Below, piece by piece: positions 1-9,297 of a stretch of DNA of 64,000 nt. The DNA is taken from assembly GCF_003987045.1 (NCBI RefSeq), contig NZ_PIPZ01000001.1, forward strand, positions 372,001-436,000, written 5' to 3'. The DNA comes from Pseudidiomarina marina. Lineage in GTDB: Bacteria; Pseudomonadota; Gammaproteobacteria; Enterobacterales; Alteromonadaceae. How positions within the stretch are numbered: position 1 is the first letter of the stretch; each line of letters starts with the position of its first letter. The translations under genes were made by a program, and so were the position numbers. The notes beneath the pieces were generated by a model. That model was given only the letters and a program-made list of their open reading frames with translations. It did no database searches and was not told where the DNA came from.

Positions 1-998
1 TTTCTATGGTCATTAATGAAAGTTTAGTCGCTCGGACATTTGCGTCTTATACCAGCCAGTTAATTTCTTTTGAAGCGCAGTGGCTTATCCCTTTGTTGGC
101 GGTGGGTTTGCTGGTCTTTGCGTTTTTTATCAATATTTTGAGTAATCAGTTTATTCAAACGTTCTCGTTTTTTATGGCCTTTGTTAAGACTTTAGGGTTG
201 GTCATTTTAGCGGCTGGTGGTTTGTGGGCCTCAGGCATTCAGTTTGAATCGATATCGGCTATTCCAGAAGAAGCTACGGGTGGCGGTATTTTAGCGGGGA
301 TTGCTTTAAGCATACTTGCGTACAAAGGGTTTACAACAATAACCAATAGTGGCGGTGAAATTGTTGAGCCTAAGAGAAATGTCGGGCGTGCCATTATTAT
401 TTCGCTGATTATCTGCGCGTTAATATACGTTCTGGTCACTCTGGCGGTTGGCTCGAGCCTGTCCATAGATGAGATTGTGAAAGCGAAAGACTACGCGCTT
501 GCTGAAGCAGCCAGACCCGTCTATGGCGAGACCGGACTATGGGTGACGGTCGCTTTTGCAATTGTAGCAACGGTATCAGGAGTGATTGCCAGCGCGTTTG
601 CCGTTTCAAGAATGTTAGCCATGTTGACCAATATGAAGCTTGTTCCACACAGTCATTTTGGCATGCCAGGTTCCATTCAGAAGCATACGCTGGTTTACAC
701 CATTGTTATGGCTATGATCTTAGCGGCATTCTTCGATTTGAGTCGAATTGCGTCACTGGGCGCTATTTTTTATATCGTGATGGACATTGCGATCCACTGG
801 GGCGTATTACGGCATCTAAGGCAAAAGGTGAATGCCAATATTTACATACTTGTCAGCGCAATCACGCTAGACGTCATCGTTTTAGTCGCTTTTATATGGG
901 TGAAATGGACGAGCGATCCGCTGGTGATTTGGGCGTCTCTTATCGGTATGGCATTGATTGCCGCTGGTGAGATTTTGTTTTTACGTAAAAAGCGTTAA
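1..998 (+). CDS. Amino-acid permease, APC superfamily (5' end outside window)
   Basis: Inner-membrane transporter of the amino acid-polyamine-organocation type. About 330 residues are visible, with repeated hydrophobic segments, a Gly-rich segment IALSILAYKGFTTITNSGGE and, straight after it, a charged loop IVEPKRNVGRAI. That loop (E-x-x-x-P-x-R-x-x-x-x-A) is the usual cytoplasmic loop of APC transporters. The frame stays open upstream of the first ATG at 6, so the N-terminal helices lie before the window. Substrate cannot be told. A hairpin terminator follows at 1004-1024. Confidence 0.8.
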   Translation, partial: SMVINESLVARTFASYTSQLISFEAQWLIPLLAVGLLVFAFFINILSNQFIQTFSFFMAFVKTLGLVILAAGGLWASGIQFESISAIPEEATGGGILAGIALSILAYKGFTTITNSGGEIVEPKRNVGRAIIISLIICALIYVLVTLAVGSSLSIDEIVKAKDYALAEAARPVYGETGLWVTVAFAIVATVSGVIASAFAVSRMLAMLTNMKLVPHSHFGMPGSIQKHTLVYTIVMAMILAAFFDLSRIASLGAIFYIVMDIAIHWGVLRHLRQKVNANIYILVSAITLDVIVLVAFIWVKWTSDPLVIWASLIGMALIAAGEILFLRKKR

Positions 999-1003
999 GA
1001 AAA

Positions 1004-1024
1004 AGAGCGCTATGCGCTCTTTTT
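1004..1024. terminator. Bidirectional rho-independent terminator
   Basis: AGAGCGC (1004-1010), loop TAT, GCGCTCT (1014-1020), followed by TTTT and preceded by AAAA. It sits between the converging permease and glutaredoxin-MauE genes, so it can serve both. Confidence 0.85.
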
Positions 1025-1771
1025 CTAGTTCATTGTAAAAAACATCCAGACAGCCATAGCGACCATCATGAGGTTTTCAGTGAGCGAAATGAAGCCTAAC
1101 GGCACATTACTGGAGCCACCGACACAGGCACATTTTAGCTCGCGTTTGTCGACATAAACGGCTTTAAACACCGATATAGAGCCTACGATGCCGATGAATA
1201 ATGCGACGGGTATGGATATGACATGGGCGAATTCGGCTGCCATTAACAGACCCGCCAAGCCTTCGGCATAGGGATAAATACGGCCATAAGGCACCCATTT
1301 TTTGGCGAGAAGATCGTAATTGAGAAACATAGTAGAGAATTTCTCTACGTCCTGGAGTTTGAGCAAGGCCAGAACCACCATAGAGAAACTGATGAACCAC
1401 TCGATGGTTTGTACGGTAAATACGCGACCAAAAGACAACCACGACGTGGCTACAGAGAGGAGTGCCGTCATAATAAATAATGCAATAACGGGCCGGTAAC
1501 TGGTTGCGTCAGGGTCAGGAAGAGGCTTTCCAAGAAAGGCTCGAACCTCCTCGTACCCACCGATACGTTTATCACCAATAAACACTTGTGGAGTGGTATC
1601 GACGTCGTGCTTTTTCTTGAATTTGTCGGTTTCTTCTCGGCTTTCCAACAGGTTGTCGTCCACATCGTAACCGTTGGCTTTAAGTAAGTGCCTGGTTTTT
1701 AAACCAAAAGGGCATTGGTGGTCAGGTGTCGACATTCTGTAAAGCGTGGCTTTTTTAGTTGATTGACTCAT
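1025..1771 (-). CDS. Glutaredoxin-MauE/DoxX fusion membrane protein
   Basis: 248 residues. The first ~80 form a glutaredoxin-like domain with a CPFG active-site motif and TTPQVFIGDKRIGG (cis-Pro and GSH-binding loop). The rest is a four-helix MauE/DoxX-like membrane domain ending in a CACVGG motif resembling the Cys pair of MauE proteins. ATG at 1771 is chosen because AAGGAA lies ten bases upstream; the frame is open further upstream without a good start. Likely moves electrons or thiols across the inner membrane, perhaps for oxidative or metal stress; that role is inference from fold and context. Confidence 0.75.
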   Translation of the reverse strand: MSQSTKKATLYRMSTPDHQCPFGLKTRHLLKANGYDVDDNLLESREETDKFKKKHDVDTTPQVFIGDKRIGGYEEVRAFLGKPLPDPDATSYRPVIALFIMTALLSVATSWLSFGRVFTVQTIEWFISFSMVVLALLKLQDVEKFSTMFLNYDLLAKKWVPYGRIYPYAEGLAGLLMAAEFAHVISIPVALFIGIVGSISVFKAVYVDKRELKCACVGGSSNVPLGFISLTENLMMVAMAVWMFFTMN

Positions 1772-1891
1772 AGCCAAGTTCCTTACGTAAAAGTTATGTA
1801 TTCGTGTATGCATTATAGTCGGCAAAAGATTAAAAGCATCAATAATCAGAAAAGGGTAAAAATTCATTAAAAATGAAAAATTATTTTTATT

Positions 1892-2602
1892 TTGAAAAAA
1901 GTGGACAACTTTTTTTATAGCTTTTCTAGTCATCTTGAAGAGCTTACTTTTGTAAGTTCAGAGCCCGTTAATTATGAAGCCGGGCAGTTTATGCAGTTTC
2001 GTATTCCACACTTAAACGAAATATTGTCACGACATTACTCTGTTGCTACGCGGCCTCACCCGACTCGATTTGTGTTTAACATAAGGCAGCTGCCATCGCC
2101 AAGCGAAGGGGTACCGCCGGGGGTGGGATCAAATTACTTATGTAATTTAGAAGCTGGCGCTCGTGTCGATGCCGTTGAGCCATTTGGAGACTTCCAACTG
2201 GCAAAGCAAAACTCTCATACACAAGTCTTCATCGGGGGCGGCGCGGGTATTGCACCGTTGAGAGCGTTAATACAAAGTGAATTAGCAGCAGGCTCTCCTC
2301 GTCGCTGTATCTTTTTTTACGGCGCACGATATGAAAAAGAGCTCTGTTATAGGGATGAGTTCGAAAGAGATGAGCGGTTAAATTATATACCGGTACTTTC
2401 AGAGGTTGCTAAATCAGATGAGTGGGCCGGGCACACTGGCTTTGTGCACGAAACCGCAATGAAATGGTTGGCAGATGAAAACAAAAACACATTGGACGTT
2501 TACGTGTGTGGTCCTCCACCAATGCTGAAAGCAACGTTAAAGTCTCTTGCTGACTTTGGCGTTCCGCGAGAACAAGTAAGGTTCGATGACTTTGGTATTT
2601 AG
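1892..2602 (+). CDS. Ferredoxin-NADP reductase-type FAD/NAD(P)H oxidoreductase
   Basis: 236 residues, a single flavin-reductase module with no [2Fe-2S] domain. FAD-binding RHYSVATRP lies near residue 50, the NAD(P)-binding GGGAGIAPLRAL in the middle, and CGPPPMLKA near the C terminus, as in the FNR/phthalate dioxygenase reductase group. Starts with TTG at 1892 or GTG at 1901; an ATG at 1873 is in another frame and encodes only 15 residues. Divergent from the glutaredoxin-MauE gene across 120 bases, so the two may share regulation. The electron acceptor is unknown. Confidence 0.75.
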   Translation: MKKVDNFFYSFSSHLEELTFVSSEPVNYEAGQFMQFRIPHLNEILSRHYSVATRPHPTRFVFNIRQLPSPSEGVPPGVGSNYLCNLEAGARVDAVEPFGDFQLAKQNSHTQVFIGGGAGIAPLRALIQSELAAGSPRRCIFFYGARYEKELCYRDEFERDERLNYIPVLSEVAKSDEWAGHTGFVHETAMKWLADENKNTLDVYVCGPPPMLKATLKSLADFGVPREQVRFDDFGI

Positions 2603-2762
2603 AGCTTGAAAGCGCCTGAGTTAGCAATAAATCTGCGTGGTGATGTAGAAGTCGTATCACCATCTGGGTTGACTACCTCGTTATGGGTACTTCCTTTAAT
2701 TGATTGATCTTTATCAGCCAAAAGAGATACAATGCAAGCATGTTTTTATAGTGAACCTTCGC

Positions 2763-3092
2763 ATGTATCGTTTAATCATTGCCCTACTGCTATTAGCAGT
2801 AACAACAATGTCATTTTCACAAACTATCAGTACGGAAAAGGCATGTATGCACGATCCTACTGAGCAAGTTTGCGATCTTGCAGATTGCGAAGTGTCACAT
2901 TCTCTTACCGATAACTGTTGCTCTGATTCAATGATGCGTCATTGTTACAGCCCGTCAATTACTGTCGTTTATTCTGAGCAATCCACCGTTCCGCCTAGTG
3001 AGAAGCTGGTTTTTAACGCTTCCTCATTCTTAGATACGAATATTAAAGAAAAGCACTCTCTCTCGCTATTTCGGCCCCCAATCTACTCTTAA
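2763..3092 (+). CDS. Small secreted cysteine-rich protein before cus operon
   Basis: 109 residues from the ATG at 2763, which gives a clean signal peptide (MYRLIIALLLLAVTTMSFSQ). The frame is open from a TTG at 2700, which would bury the signal. The mature part has seven Cys plus His and Met residues (for example CCSDSMMRHC), then ends RPPIYS. I do not recognise a named family. Its position just upstream of a copper RND operon and its soft-metal side chains suggest periplasmic metal binding, which is inference. Similar small proteins flank the other RND operons at 9298 and 16286. Confidence 0.6.
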   Translation: MYRLIIALLLLAVTTMSFSQTISTEKACMHDPTEQVCDLADCEVSHSLTDNCCSDSMMRHCYSPSITVVYSEQSTVPPSEKLVFNASSFLDTNIKEKHSLSLFRPPIYS

Positions 3093-3262
3093 AAAGTACT
3101 AAATTTCTCGCTCCTGGCGCGTTTATCGTCCAGGTAAAAGCACAGCTATAAGCTTTGGTTCGGTCATTGTCGTTACGACGTCGTTCGTCGTCCTCGTTAC
3201 GGTCCGACTCATAACTTGGTCTGTGTTTAATTTAAAAAATCACAGTTTTTGAGAGTAACAAT
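3093..3262. promoter_or_regulatory. Intergenic region before cusC, repeat-rich
   Basis: 170 bases without a gene. Positions 3161-3210 are dense in short CGTT/ACGAC repeats and dyads, including the palindrome ACGACGTCGT. This could be an operator or an RNA hairpin in the cus leader; no regulator gene for this operon is visible in the window. Confidence 0.35.
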
Positions 3263-4552
3263 ATGAAACTTTTAAGAAGAATGGCTTATTTAAGTGTTCT
3301 GACTGTAGTGGTGCCAAATTTTGCAAATGCGCAAGAGCCGCCTTTGAATTTGCAAGACGCAGTGAGTATCGCTGTACAAGAAGACCCTTGGCTAACAGCA
3401 AGTAAGCAAACCCAAGAGGCATTCGCGAGTGAAGCGATAGCCTCTTCCAGTTTGCCTGACCCTACAATATCATTCACGGCTGCCAGTTTCCCTGTTGACA
3501 GTTTTAGTTCAAGACAGGAAGGGATGGCCCAGTTAGTCGTCGGTGTTTCACAAGCATTTCCCAGAGGAGACACTTTATCGTTGTCTCGTAAGCAGAAAAA
3601 CCAATTAGCTCAAAAACAACCGTTTTTGAGAGCGGATCGCATTGCTAAAGTCAAAACAACGGTCACTAAGTTGTGGTTGGATGTCTTTTTCTCTCAGCAA
3701 AGTATCCGCTTGATTGAATCGGATAGAGCGCTTTTTGAACAGTTAGTGTCAACCGCTAAGGCGAGTTATACCAGTACCGAGGGAAAAGCACGGCAGCAAG
3801 ATGTTATTAGAGCCCAACTTGAGCTTACACGCCTGGATGATAGGTTGACGTCACTGCGACAAAAAGAGGAGCAACTTCAAAGCGAATTGTCGGAATGGAT
3901 AGGTGTTATAGCGAAATCAAGGTTACCGGATGACCTTCCGAGTCTTACGCTGAAGAAGACATTGCTATCACCTTCGACAATACCGAATCAAGCCTTGTAC
4001 GAATTGATAAAAGAACACCCGGTTTTGCAAGCGACCGATCAAGACATTTTGGCGTCGGAGACGTCTGTCGAGCTCGCTCAGCAAGGTTATAAACCGCAAT
4101 GGTCAGCCAATCTGAAATATGGCCATAGAAACGACGATCCAAGCGGCAATGACCGTGCCGACTTGCTGTCAGTCGGGGTTACGTTCGATGTCCCTTTATT
4201 TACTGACAACAAACAGGATAAGCAGGTACGCTCAGCAAAGTTTAAAACGGAAGCAAAAAAAACTGAGAAGTTATTGGTTGCCAGGCAGTTAATAGCCAAT
4301 TTACGCAGTACGTTTTTACAACTGAACCGTTTGAATGAACGTGCTGCCCTATATCACGAAGAGCTACTTCCACAAATGTCCGCCCAGTCTGAAGCCGCAT
4401 TGACTGCCTACAACAATGATGATGGCGACTTTGCCGAGGCGGTACGGTCACAGATTGCGGAAATCGACGCAAAAATTGATGCATTAGCAATCGCCATCAA
4501 CCGCCAAAAATTGATTGCCGAAGCAAACTACTTATTACTTTCAGGAGTGTAA
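3263..4552 (+). CDS. TolC-family outer membrane efflux protein (CusC-like)
   Basis: 429 residues with an N-terminal signal peptide ending near ANAQE, then two long alpha-helical OEP repeats typical of TolC/CusC channels. It forms the outer-membrane exit duct for the RND pump encoded downstream. The stop codon is one base from the ATG of the adaptor gene (4554), giving the order cusC-cusB-cusA. Assignment to copper/silver comes from the pump's metal site, not from this protein. Confidence 0.85.
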   Translation: MKLLRRMAYLSVLTVVVPNFANAQEPPLNLQDAVSIAVQEDPWLTASKQTQEAFASEAIASSSLPDPTISFTAASFPVDSFSSRQEGMAQLVVGVSQAFPRGDTLSLSRKQKNQLAQKQPFLRADRIAKVKTTVTKLWLDVFFSQQSIRLIESDRALFEQLVSTAKASYTSTEGKARQQDVIRAQLELTRLDDRLTSLRQKEEQLQSELSEWIGVIAKSRLPDDLPSLTLKKTLLSPSTIPNQALYELIKEHPVLQATDQDILASETSVELAQQGYKPQWSANLKYGHRNDDPSGNDRADLLSVGVTFDVPLFTDNKQDKQVRSAKFKTEAKKTEKLLVARQLIANLRSTFLQLNRLNERAALYHEELLPQMSAQSEAALTAYNNDDGDFAEAVRSQIAEIDAKIDALAIAINRQKLIAEANYLLLSGV

Positions 4553-4553
4553 A

Positions 4554-6080
4554 ATGAAAACAGTCACCAAATCTCTTATAAGTTTAGCTGTAGGCTTTGC
4601 AGTTGGCGCTGGCGCTATTGGCTATGTAATGCAATCGACTGAAGTGTCTGATCGTTCATCGGGCAATGCAGAAAAAGAGCCGTTATATTGGGTGGCTCCG
4701 ATGGATCCTAATTATCGTCGAGACAAACCAGGAAAGTCTCCAATGGGGATGGACCTTATTCCTTACTATGGCGATGATGCAGAAGAGAGTTCACCTGGTA
4801 CGGTGAGAATTGATCCCGACGTTATTAATAACCTTGGGGTTACAACTGCAACCGTCACGTCCTCGAGACTCAACCTAGATATCGAAACAGTTGGCTATGT
4901 TCAGTTTGATGAGGACCGAGTATTAACAGTAAGTCCTCGTGTTGAAGGCTGGATTGAGAAGCTTTTCGTAAAAGCGGTTGGTAACTCGGTTAAAGCCGGC
5001 GAGCCTTTATACAGTATTTACTCTCCTGAAATGGTTAATGCGCAAGAGGAGCTTGTATTGGCCTCGCAAAGAGGTAATCAGGTGCTAATTGATGCCGCTG
5101 AAGAACGCTTAAGAGCTCTGCAAGTCTCTGAATCTGAGATTAAGAAGTTAAAAGAAACTCGTAAAATTCAGAAAACAATCACGGTAAAAGCAAAGCAGTC
5201 CGGGGTATTGGATAGACTGACTGTGCGTGAAGGTGCGTTTGTAACGCCGAGTATGAATTTAATGACCATTGCTCAACTGGATAAAATTTGGGTTATTGCA
5301 GAAGTCTTTGAGCGGCAATTGAACCAGGTTGAGGTAGGCAATGACGTTCAAATGAACCTTGGGTATGCTCCAGGTAAAGAGTGGCAAGGAAAGGTTGATT
5401 ATGTCTATCCGTCACTTAACTCTAAAACTCGGACGGGACAAGTTCGAATTCACTTCGACAACCCGGATGGTTTTTTAAAACCGGGCATGTTTGCGAATCT
5501 TAACATTAAGGCTGGTTTAGGCGACAAAAACTTAATCATCCCTAAAGAAGCGCTTATCCGAATGGGTGATTCGAACCGAGTTGTCCTGGCACTGGGTGAT
5601 GGGAAATTTAAATCAGTTAATGTTGATGTTGGGCGGTTAGGGAGCTCGCGAGTTGAAATTTTATCGGGTCTCATGGCAGGTGATGACATCGTTACTTCAG
5701 CTCAGTTTTTGATTGATTCTGAGTCCAGTAAGTCCTCTGACTTTAAGCGCATGCAACATGACACGCATGTTGATAACGAGAGCCATGGCAGCATGTCAAG
5801 TGACACAGCAGCTCAAGCTGTCTGGGTTGAAGCAACCGTTAAAAATGTTATGCCTCAGCACTCGATGGTTACGCTGGAGCACGGTGAGATTTCTGAATGG
5901 GACTGGCCTGCAATGACGATGGACTTCGATGTTGCTTCGGATGTTGAACTTTCTCAGCTTAGCACGGGGTTATCCTTGCATGCGGAAATAACGCAAGTCG
6001 GGAAGCAACAGTACCAGCTCACATCGATTCATATTCCTGAGCAAAAACAAGTGACAGAGCAGGAGCATAACCATGATTAA
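4554..6080 (+). CDS. RND periplasmic adaptor, CusB-like, with CusF-like C-terminal domain
   Basis: 508 residues. Start ATG 4554 has AGGAG upstream; earlier in-frame codons lie inside the previous gene. Order: N-terminal membrane anchor, a heavy-metal-binding segment (YWVAPMDPNY...SPMGMDLIPYY, about residues 45-75), the barrel-sandwich/alpha-hairpin/beta-barrel membrane-fusion body, then a C-terminal domain around 410-490 with TLEHGEISEWDWPAMTMDF. That last motif has the Trp and Met residues of CusF, the periplasmic Cu(I)/Ag(I) chaperone. So the chaperone is fused to the adaptor. Overlaps the pump gene by 8 bases. Confidence 0.9.
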   Translation: MKTVTKSLISLAVGFAVGAGAIGYVMQSTEVSDRSSGNAEKEPLYWVAPMDPNYRRDKPGKSPMGMDLIPYYGDDAEESSPGTVRIDPDVINNLGVTTATVTSSRLNLDIETVGYVQFDEDRVLTVSPRVEGWIEKLFVKAVGNSVKAGEPLYSIYSPEMVNAQEELVLASQRGNQVLIDAAEERLRALQVSESEIKKLKETRKIQKTITVKAKQSGVLDRLTVREGAFVTPSMNLMTIAQLDKIWVIAEVFERQLNQVEVGNDVQMNLGYAPGKEWQGKVDYVYPSLNSKTRTGQVRIHFDNPDGFLKPGMFANLNIKAGLGDKNLIIPKEALIRMGDSNRVVLALGDGKFKSVNVDVGRLGSSRVEILSGLMAGDDIVTSAQFLIDSESSKSSDFKRMQHDTHVDNESHGSMSSDTAAQAVWVEATVKNVMPQHSMVTLEHGEISEWDWPAMTMDFDVASDVELSQLSTGLSLHAEITQVGKQQYQLTSIHIPEQKQVTEQEHNHD

Positions 6081-9000
6081 GTCAGTCATTCGATGGTCAG
6101 TGAGTAACCGTTTTTTCGTTCTTCTGGCGACATTAATCCTCGTGGGTGTTGGTGCTTTTGCGGTTAAGAATACGCCCGTAGACGCACTGCCGGACTTGTC
6201 GGATGTCCAGGTGATCATTAAAACCAGCTATCCGGGTCAAGCGCCGCAGGTGGTAGAAGATCAAGTAACCTATCCATTAACAACCGCTATGCTGTCTGTC
6301 CCCGGCGCTAAAACCGTCCGTGGATATTCGTTTTACAGCGACTCCTATGTGTATGTCATTTTTGACGAAGATACAGACGCTTACTGGGCGCGTTCGCGAG
6401 TACTGGAATATTTGTCTCAGGTTGCTCCGAAACTGCCTTCTAATGCAAGACCGCAATTAGGCCCTGATGCAACAGGGGTTGGTTGGGTGTATTTGTATGC
6501 CTTGGTTGATCGCACGGGTAACCACAATTTGAGTGAGTTACGCAGTATGCAGGATTGGTTTTTAAAGTATGAACTGCAAACGGTCGAGGGGGTTTCGGAA
6601 GTTGCCGCCCTCGGCGGGATGGTAAAGCAGTACCAGGTGAAAGTGGATCCGGAGAAGCTGCGCGCATTCAATATTCCTCTTGCTCACATACAAAATGCTA
6701 TCCAGCGAGGCAATCGGGAAGTGGGGGCGTCGGTGGTTGAAATGGCGGAAGCTGAGTATATGGTCCGGGCCTCAGGCTATATTGATAGTGTGTCAGACTT
6801 AGAGAGTATCCCGCTTGGCGTTGATGAAAATGGCACGCCATTATTGCTTAAAGACGTTGCTGATGTGGGTGTGGGCCCCCAAATGAGACGCGGTATCGCC
6901 GAACTCAACGGTGAGGGAGAAGCCGTGGGTGGTATTGTGGTAATGCGTTTCGGAGAAAATGCCCAAAAAACGATTGATGGCGTTAAACAAAAGTTGGAAG
7001 AATTAAAGTCTGGGCTACCAGAAGGTGTCGATATAGTCACTGTCTATGATCGTTCGGGGCTTATCTCGGATGCCGTGGAAAGTCTCTGGAAAAGTTTAAT
7101 AGAAGAACTCGCTATTGTCGCGTTTATCTGTGTGATATTTCTCTTCCATGTCCGCTCCTCGCTGGTTGCAGTTATCAGCTTGCCTTTGGGTATTTTAACC
7201 GCGTTTATTGTCATGTATTGGCAAGGAATTAACGCGAATATTATGTCACTTGGAGGGATCGCAATCGCTATTGGCGCTATGATCGATGGTGCCATCGTCA
7301 TGATTGAAAATATGCATAAGCATATGGAAAAAACGCCACTGACAGCAGAGAACCGCTGGCGGGTGGTTGCCGCCTCTGCTTCAGAGGTGGGCCCTGCTCT
7401 TTTCTTTAGCTTGCTCATTATTACCGTCAGCTTTATGCCGGTATTTACCTTAGAAGCCCAGGAAGGGCGGATGTTTTCTCCGCTTGCTTTCACGAAAACT
7501 TACGCAATGGCAGCCAGTGCAGCCTTAGCGATTACCGTTATCCCCGTGTTGATGGGATATTTTATCAGAGGAAAGGTAACACCTGAGGGGAAAAACCCGC
7601 TTAATCGGTTATTGATCGCCGGGTATAAACCGCTTTTAAAAGGCATTTTGAAATACCCCAAGACAGCAGTTGGCGGAGCGCTTGTTATCCTGGCCGTTGG
7701 TGTCTGGCCGATTGACAAAATTGGTAGTGAATTTATTCCAGATTTGGATGAGGGCGATTTGATGTATATGCCCACTACCTATCCCGGATTATCAATTGGT
7801 AAAGCAAGGGAGCTGTTGCAGCAAACCGACAAGCTCATAAAAACGGTACCGGAAGTGAAGACGGTTTTTGGCAAAATTGGTCGAGCGGATACCGCCACTG
7901 ATCCGGCACCCCTAACGATGATTGAAACCTTTATTCAACTGAAACCGAAAGATCAGTGGAGAGACGGTATGACCACTGAGAAGTTGAAAAAAGAACTGGA
8001 TGCGCTTGTAAAGTTTCCGGGGCTGACCAATGCGTGGGTTTACCCCATTAAAACTCGCATTGATATGTTATCGACAGGTATAAAAACGCCGGTAGGTATA
8101 AAAGTTGCCGGAGCTGATCTTAATGAAATTCAGAAGATCGGTCAGCAGCTTGAAACGATACTTGATGATGTCGATGGTACGGCTTCTGTTTATTCAGAGC
8201 GAGTGGCTGGTGGACGCTATGTCAAAGTCGACATAAAAAGAGAGCAGGCTGCACGTTATGGCTTGAACATTGAGGATGTTCAGCAGGTTGTTGCCACGGC
8301 TATTGGCGGAATGAATGTTTCAGAGACCATTGAAGGGCTTGAACGTTACCCAATAAACTTGCGCTACCCTCAAGATTACCGTGATTCGCCGGAAGAATTA
8401 AAGAAGCTACCTTTAGTTACGCCAAACGGGCAGCGTATTAGTTTGGCGGATGTGGCTGATGTCTACGTTGAACTTGGACCGCCGGCAATTAAAAGCGAAA
8501 ACGCAAGACTTAATGGCTGGACTTTTGTCGACATTGAGGGAGTTGATGTCGGCACTTATGTTGAAAAAGCAATGAAGGTTGTAGAACAAGAACTCGAGTT
8601 GCCAGCAGGGTATTCAGTTACCTGGTCCGGGCAGTACGAATATATGGAAAGGGCAAAGGAAAAACTGACTTACGTGATTCCGTTAACGCTCGCGATTATT
8701 ATCGTTCTTTTATATATGAACTTTCGAAACGCTACAGAAATCGCCATTATATTGGGAACTTTGCCTCTCGCATTGGTGGGGGCAATCTGGCTAATGTATC
8801 TTTTAGATTATAATTTCTCAGTTGCTGTAGCGGTTGGTTTTATAGCTCTAGCAGGTGTCACTGTAGAAATAGGAATACTAATGCTGACTTACCTAAACCA
8901 GTCCTATAATGAATATGAAAAAAGTCAGTTAGAGCATGGTAAAGCATTAACGAAAGAGGGTCTCTCTCTTGCCGTAATGGAAGGGGCAGGACTTCGTGTT

Positions 9001-9198
9001 CGCCCAGTCATGATGACGGCCGTTTCTACAATTGCTGGTTTATTGCCTATAATGTTTAGTACAGGGACTGGGGCTGAGGTGGTTAGTAGAATAGCGGCGC
9101 CAATGGTTGGAGGAATGATCAGCGCTGTTATCTTAACCTTGCTCGTATTACCTGCTGTTTACTATTTGTGGCGAAAGAAAGACGTTAAGGTTAGATGA
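6073..9198 (+). CDS. cusA: Cu(I)/Ag(I) efflux RND pump, CusA-type
   Basis: 1041 residues, full length for the HME-RND family. Transmembrane helix IV carries GAMIDGAIVMIEN, as in CusA-type pumps. Aligning to E. coli CusA from memory, the three-methionine metal site (M573, M623, M672) is matched by M566 (LMYMP), M616 (LTMIE) and M665 (RIDMLSTG), with the same 50- and 49-residue spacing. This makes monovalent copper or silver the likely substrate. It pumps from periplasm through the CusC-like channel. ATG 6073 overlaps the end of the adaptor gene. No cusRS two-component genes are seen nearby. Confidence 0.93.
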   Translation: MIKSVIRWSVSNRFFVLLATLILVGVGAFAVKNTPVDALPDLSDVQVIIKTSYPGQAPQVVEDQVTYPLTTAMLSVPGAKTVRGYSFYSDSYVYVIFDEDTDAYWARSRVLEYLSQVAPKLPSNARPQLGPDATGVGWVYLYALVDRTGNHNLSELRSMQDWFLKYELQTVEGVSEVAALGGMVKQYQVKVDPEKLRAFNIPLAHIQNAIQRGNREVGASVVEMAEAEYMVRASGYIDSVSDLESIPLGVDENGTPLLLKDVADVGVGPQMRRGIAELNGEGEAVGGIVVMRFGENAQKTIDGVKQKLEELKSGLPEGVDIVTVYDRSGLISDAVESLWKSLIEELAIVAFICVIFLFHVRSSLVAVISLPLGILTAFIVMYWQGINANIMSLGGIAIAIGAMIDGAIVMIENMHKHMEKTPLTAENRWRVVAASASEVGPALFFSLLIITVSFMPVFTLEAQEGRMFSPLAFTKTYAMAASAALAITVIPVLMGYFIRGKVTPEGKNPLNRLLIAGYKPLLKGILKYPKTAVGGALVILAVGVWPIDKIGSEFIPDLDEGDLMYMPTTYPGLSIGKARELLQQTDKLIKTVPEVKTVFGKIGRADTATDPAPLTMIETFIQLKPKDQWRDGMTTEKLKKELDALVKFPGLTNAWVYPIKTRIDMLSTGIKTPVGIKVAGADLNEIQKIGQQLETILDDVDGTASVYSERVAGGRYVKVDIKREQAARYGLNIEDVQQVVATAIGGMNVSETIEGLERYPINLRYPQDYRDSPEELKKLPLVTPNGQRISLADVADVYVELGPPAIKSENARLNGWTFVDIEGVDVGTYVEKAMKVVEQELELPAGYSVTWSGQYEYMERAKEKLTYVIPLTLAIIIVLLYMNFRNATEIAIILGTLPLALVGAIWLMYLLDYNFSVAVAVGFIALAGVTVEIGILMLTYLNQSYNEYEKSQLEHGKALTKEGLSLAVMEGAGLRVRPVMMTAVSTIAGLLPIMFSTGTGAEVVSRIAAPMVGGMISAVILTLLVLPAVYYLWRKKDVKVR

Positions 9199-9219
9199 TA
9201 CCTTACTCTGTAAATATCA

Positions 9220-9255
9220 CCTGCGCATCTTTGATCTCGATCAATGATGTGCAGG
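9220..9255. promoter_or_regulatory. 36-bp near-perfect palindrome downstream of cusA
   Basis: Left arm 9220-9236 and right arm 9239-9255 pair over 17 positions with one mismatch and one G-T pair, around a 2-base centre. The core is TTGATC-TC-GATCAA. There is no T-run, so a simple terminator is unlikely; it could be an operator for the gene at 9298 or a stabilising mRNA hairpin for cusA. Confidence 0.55.
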
Positions 9256-9297
9256 GGGTAGTATGCTAATTTATAGCATGGCAATAGGAGCGCACAT

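Noticed and set aside
1873-1920. 15-codon frame from ATG 1873
   Set aside because: Too short, overlaps the start of the flavin reductase in another frame; no ribosome-binding site.
2409-2663. 84-codon minus frame over the flavin reductase end
   Set aside because: Antisense shadow with no ribosome-binding site.
7044-7493. 149-codon minus frame inside cusA
   Set aside because: Antisense to conserved transmembrane helices of the pump; no ribosome-binding site.
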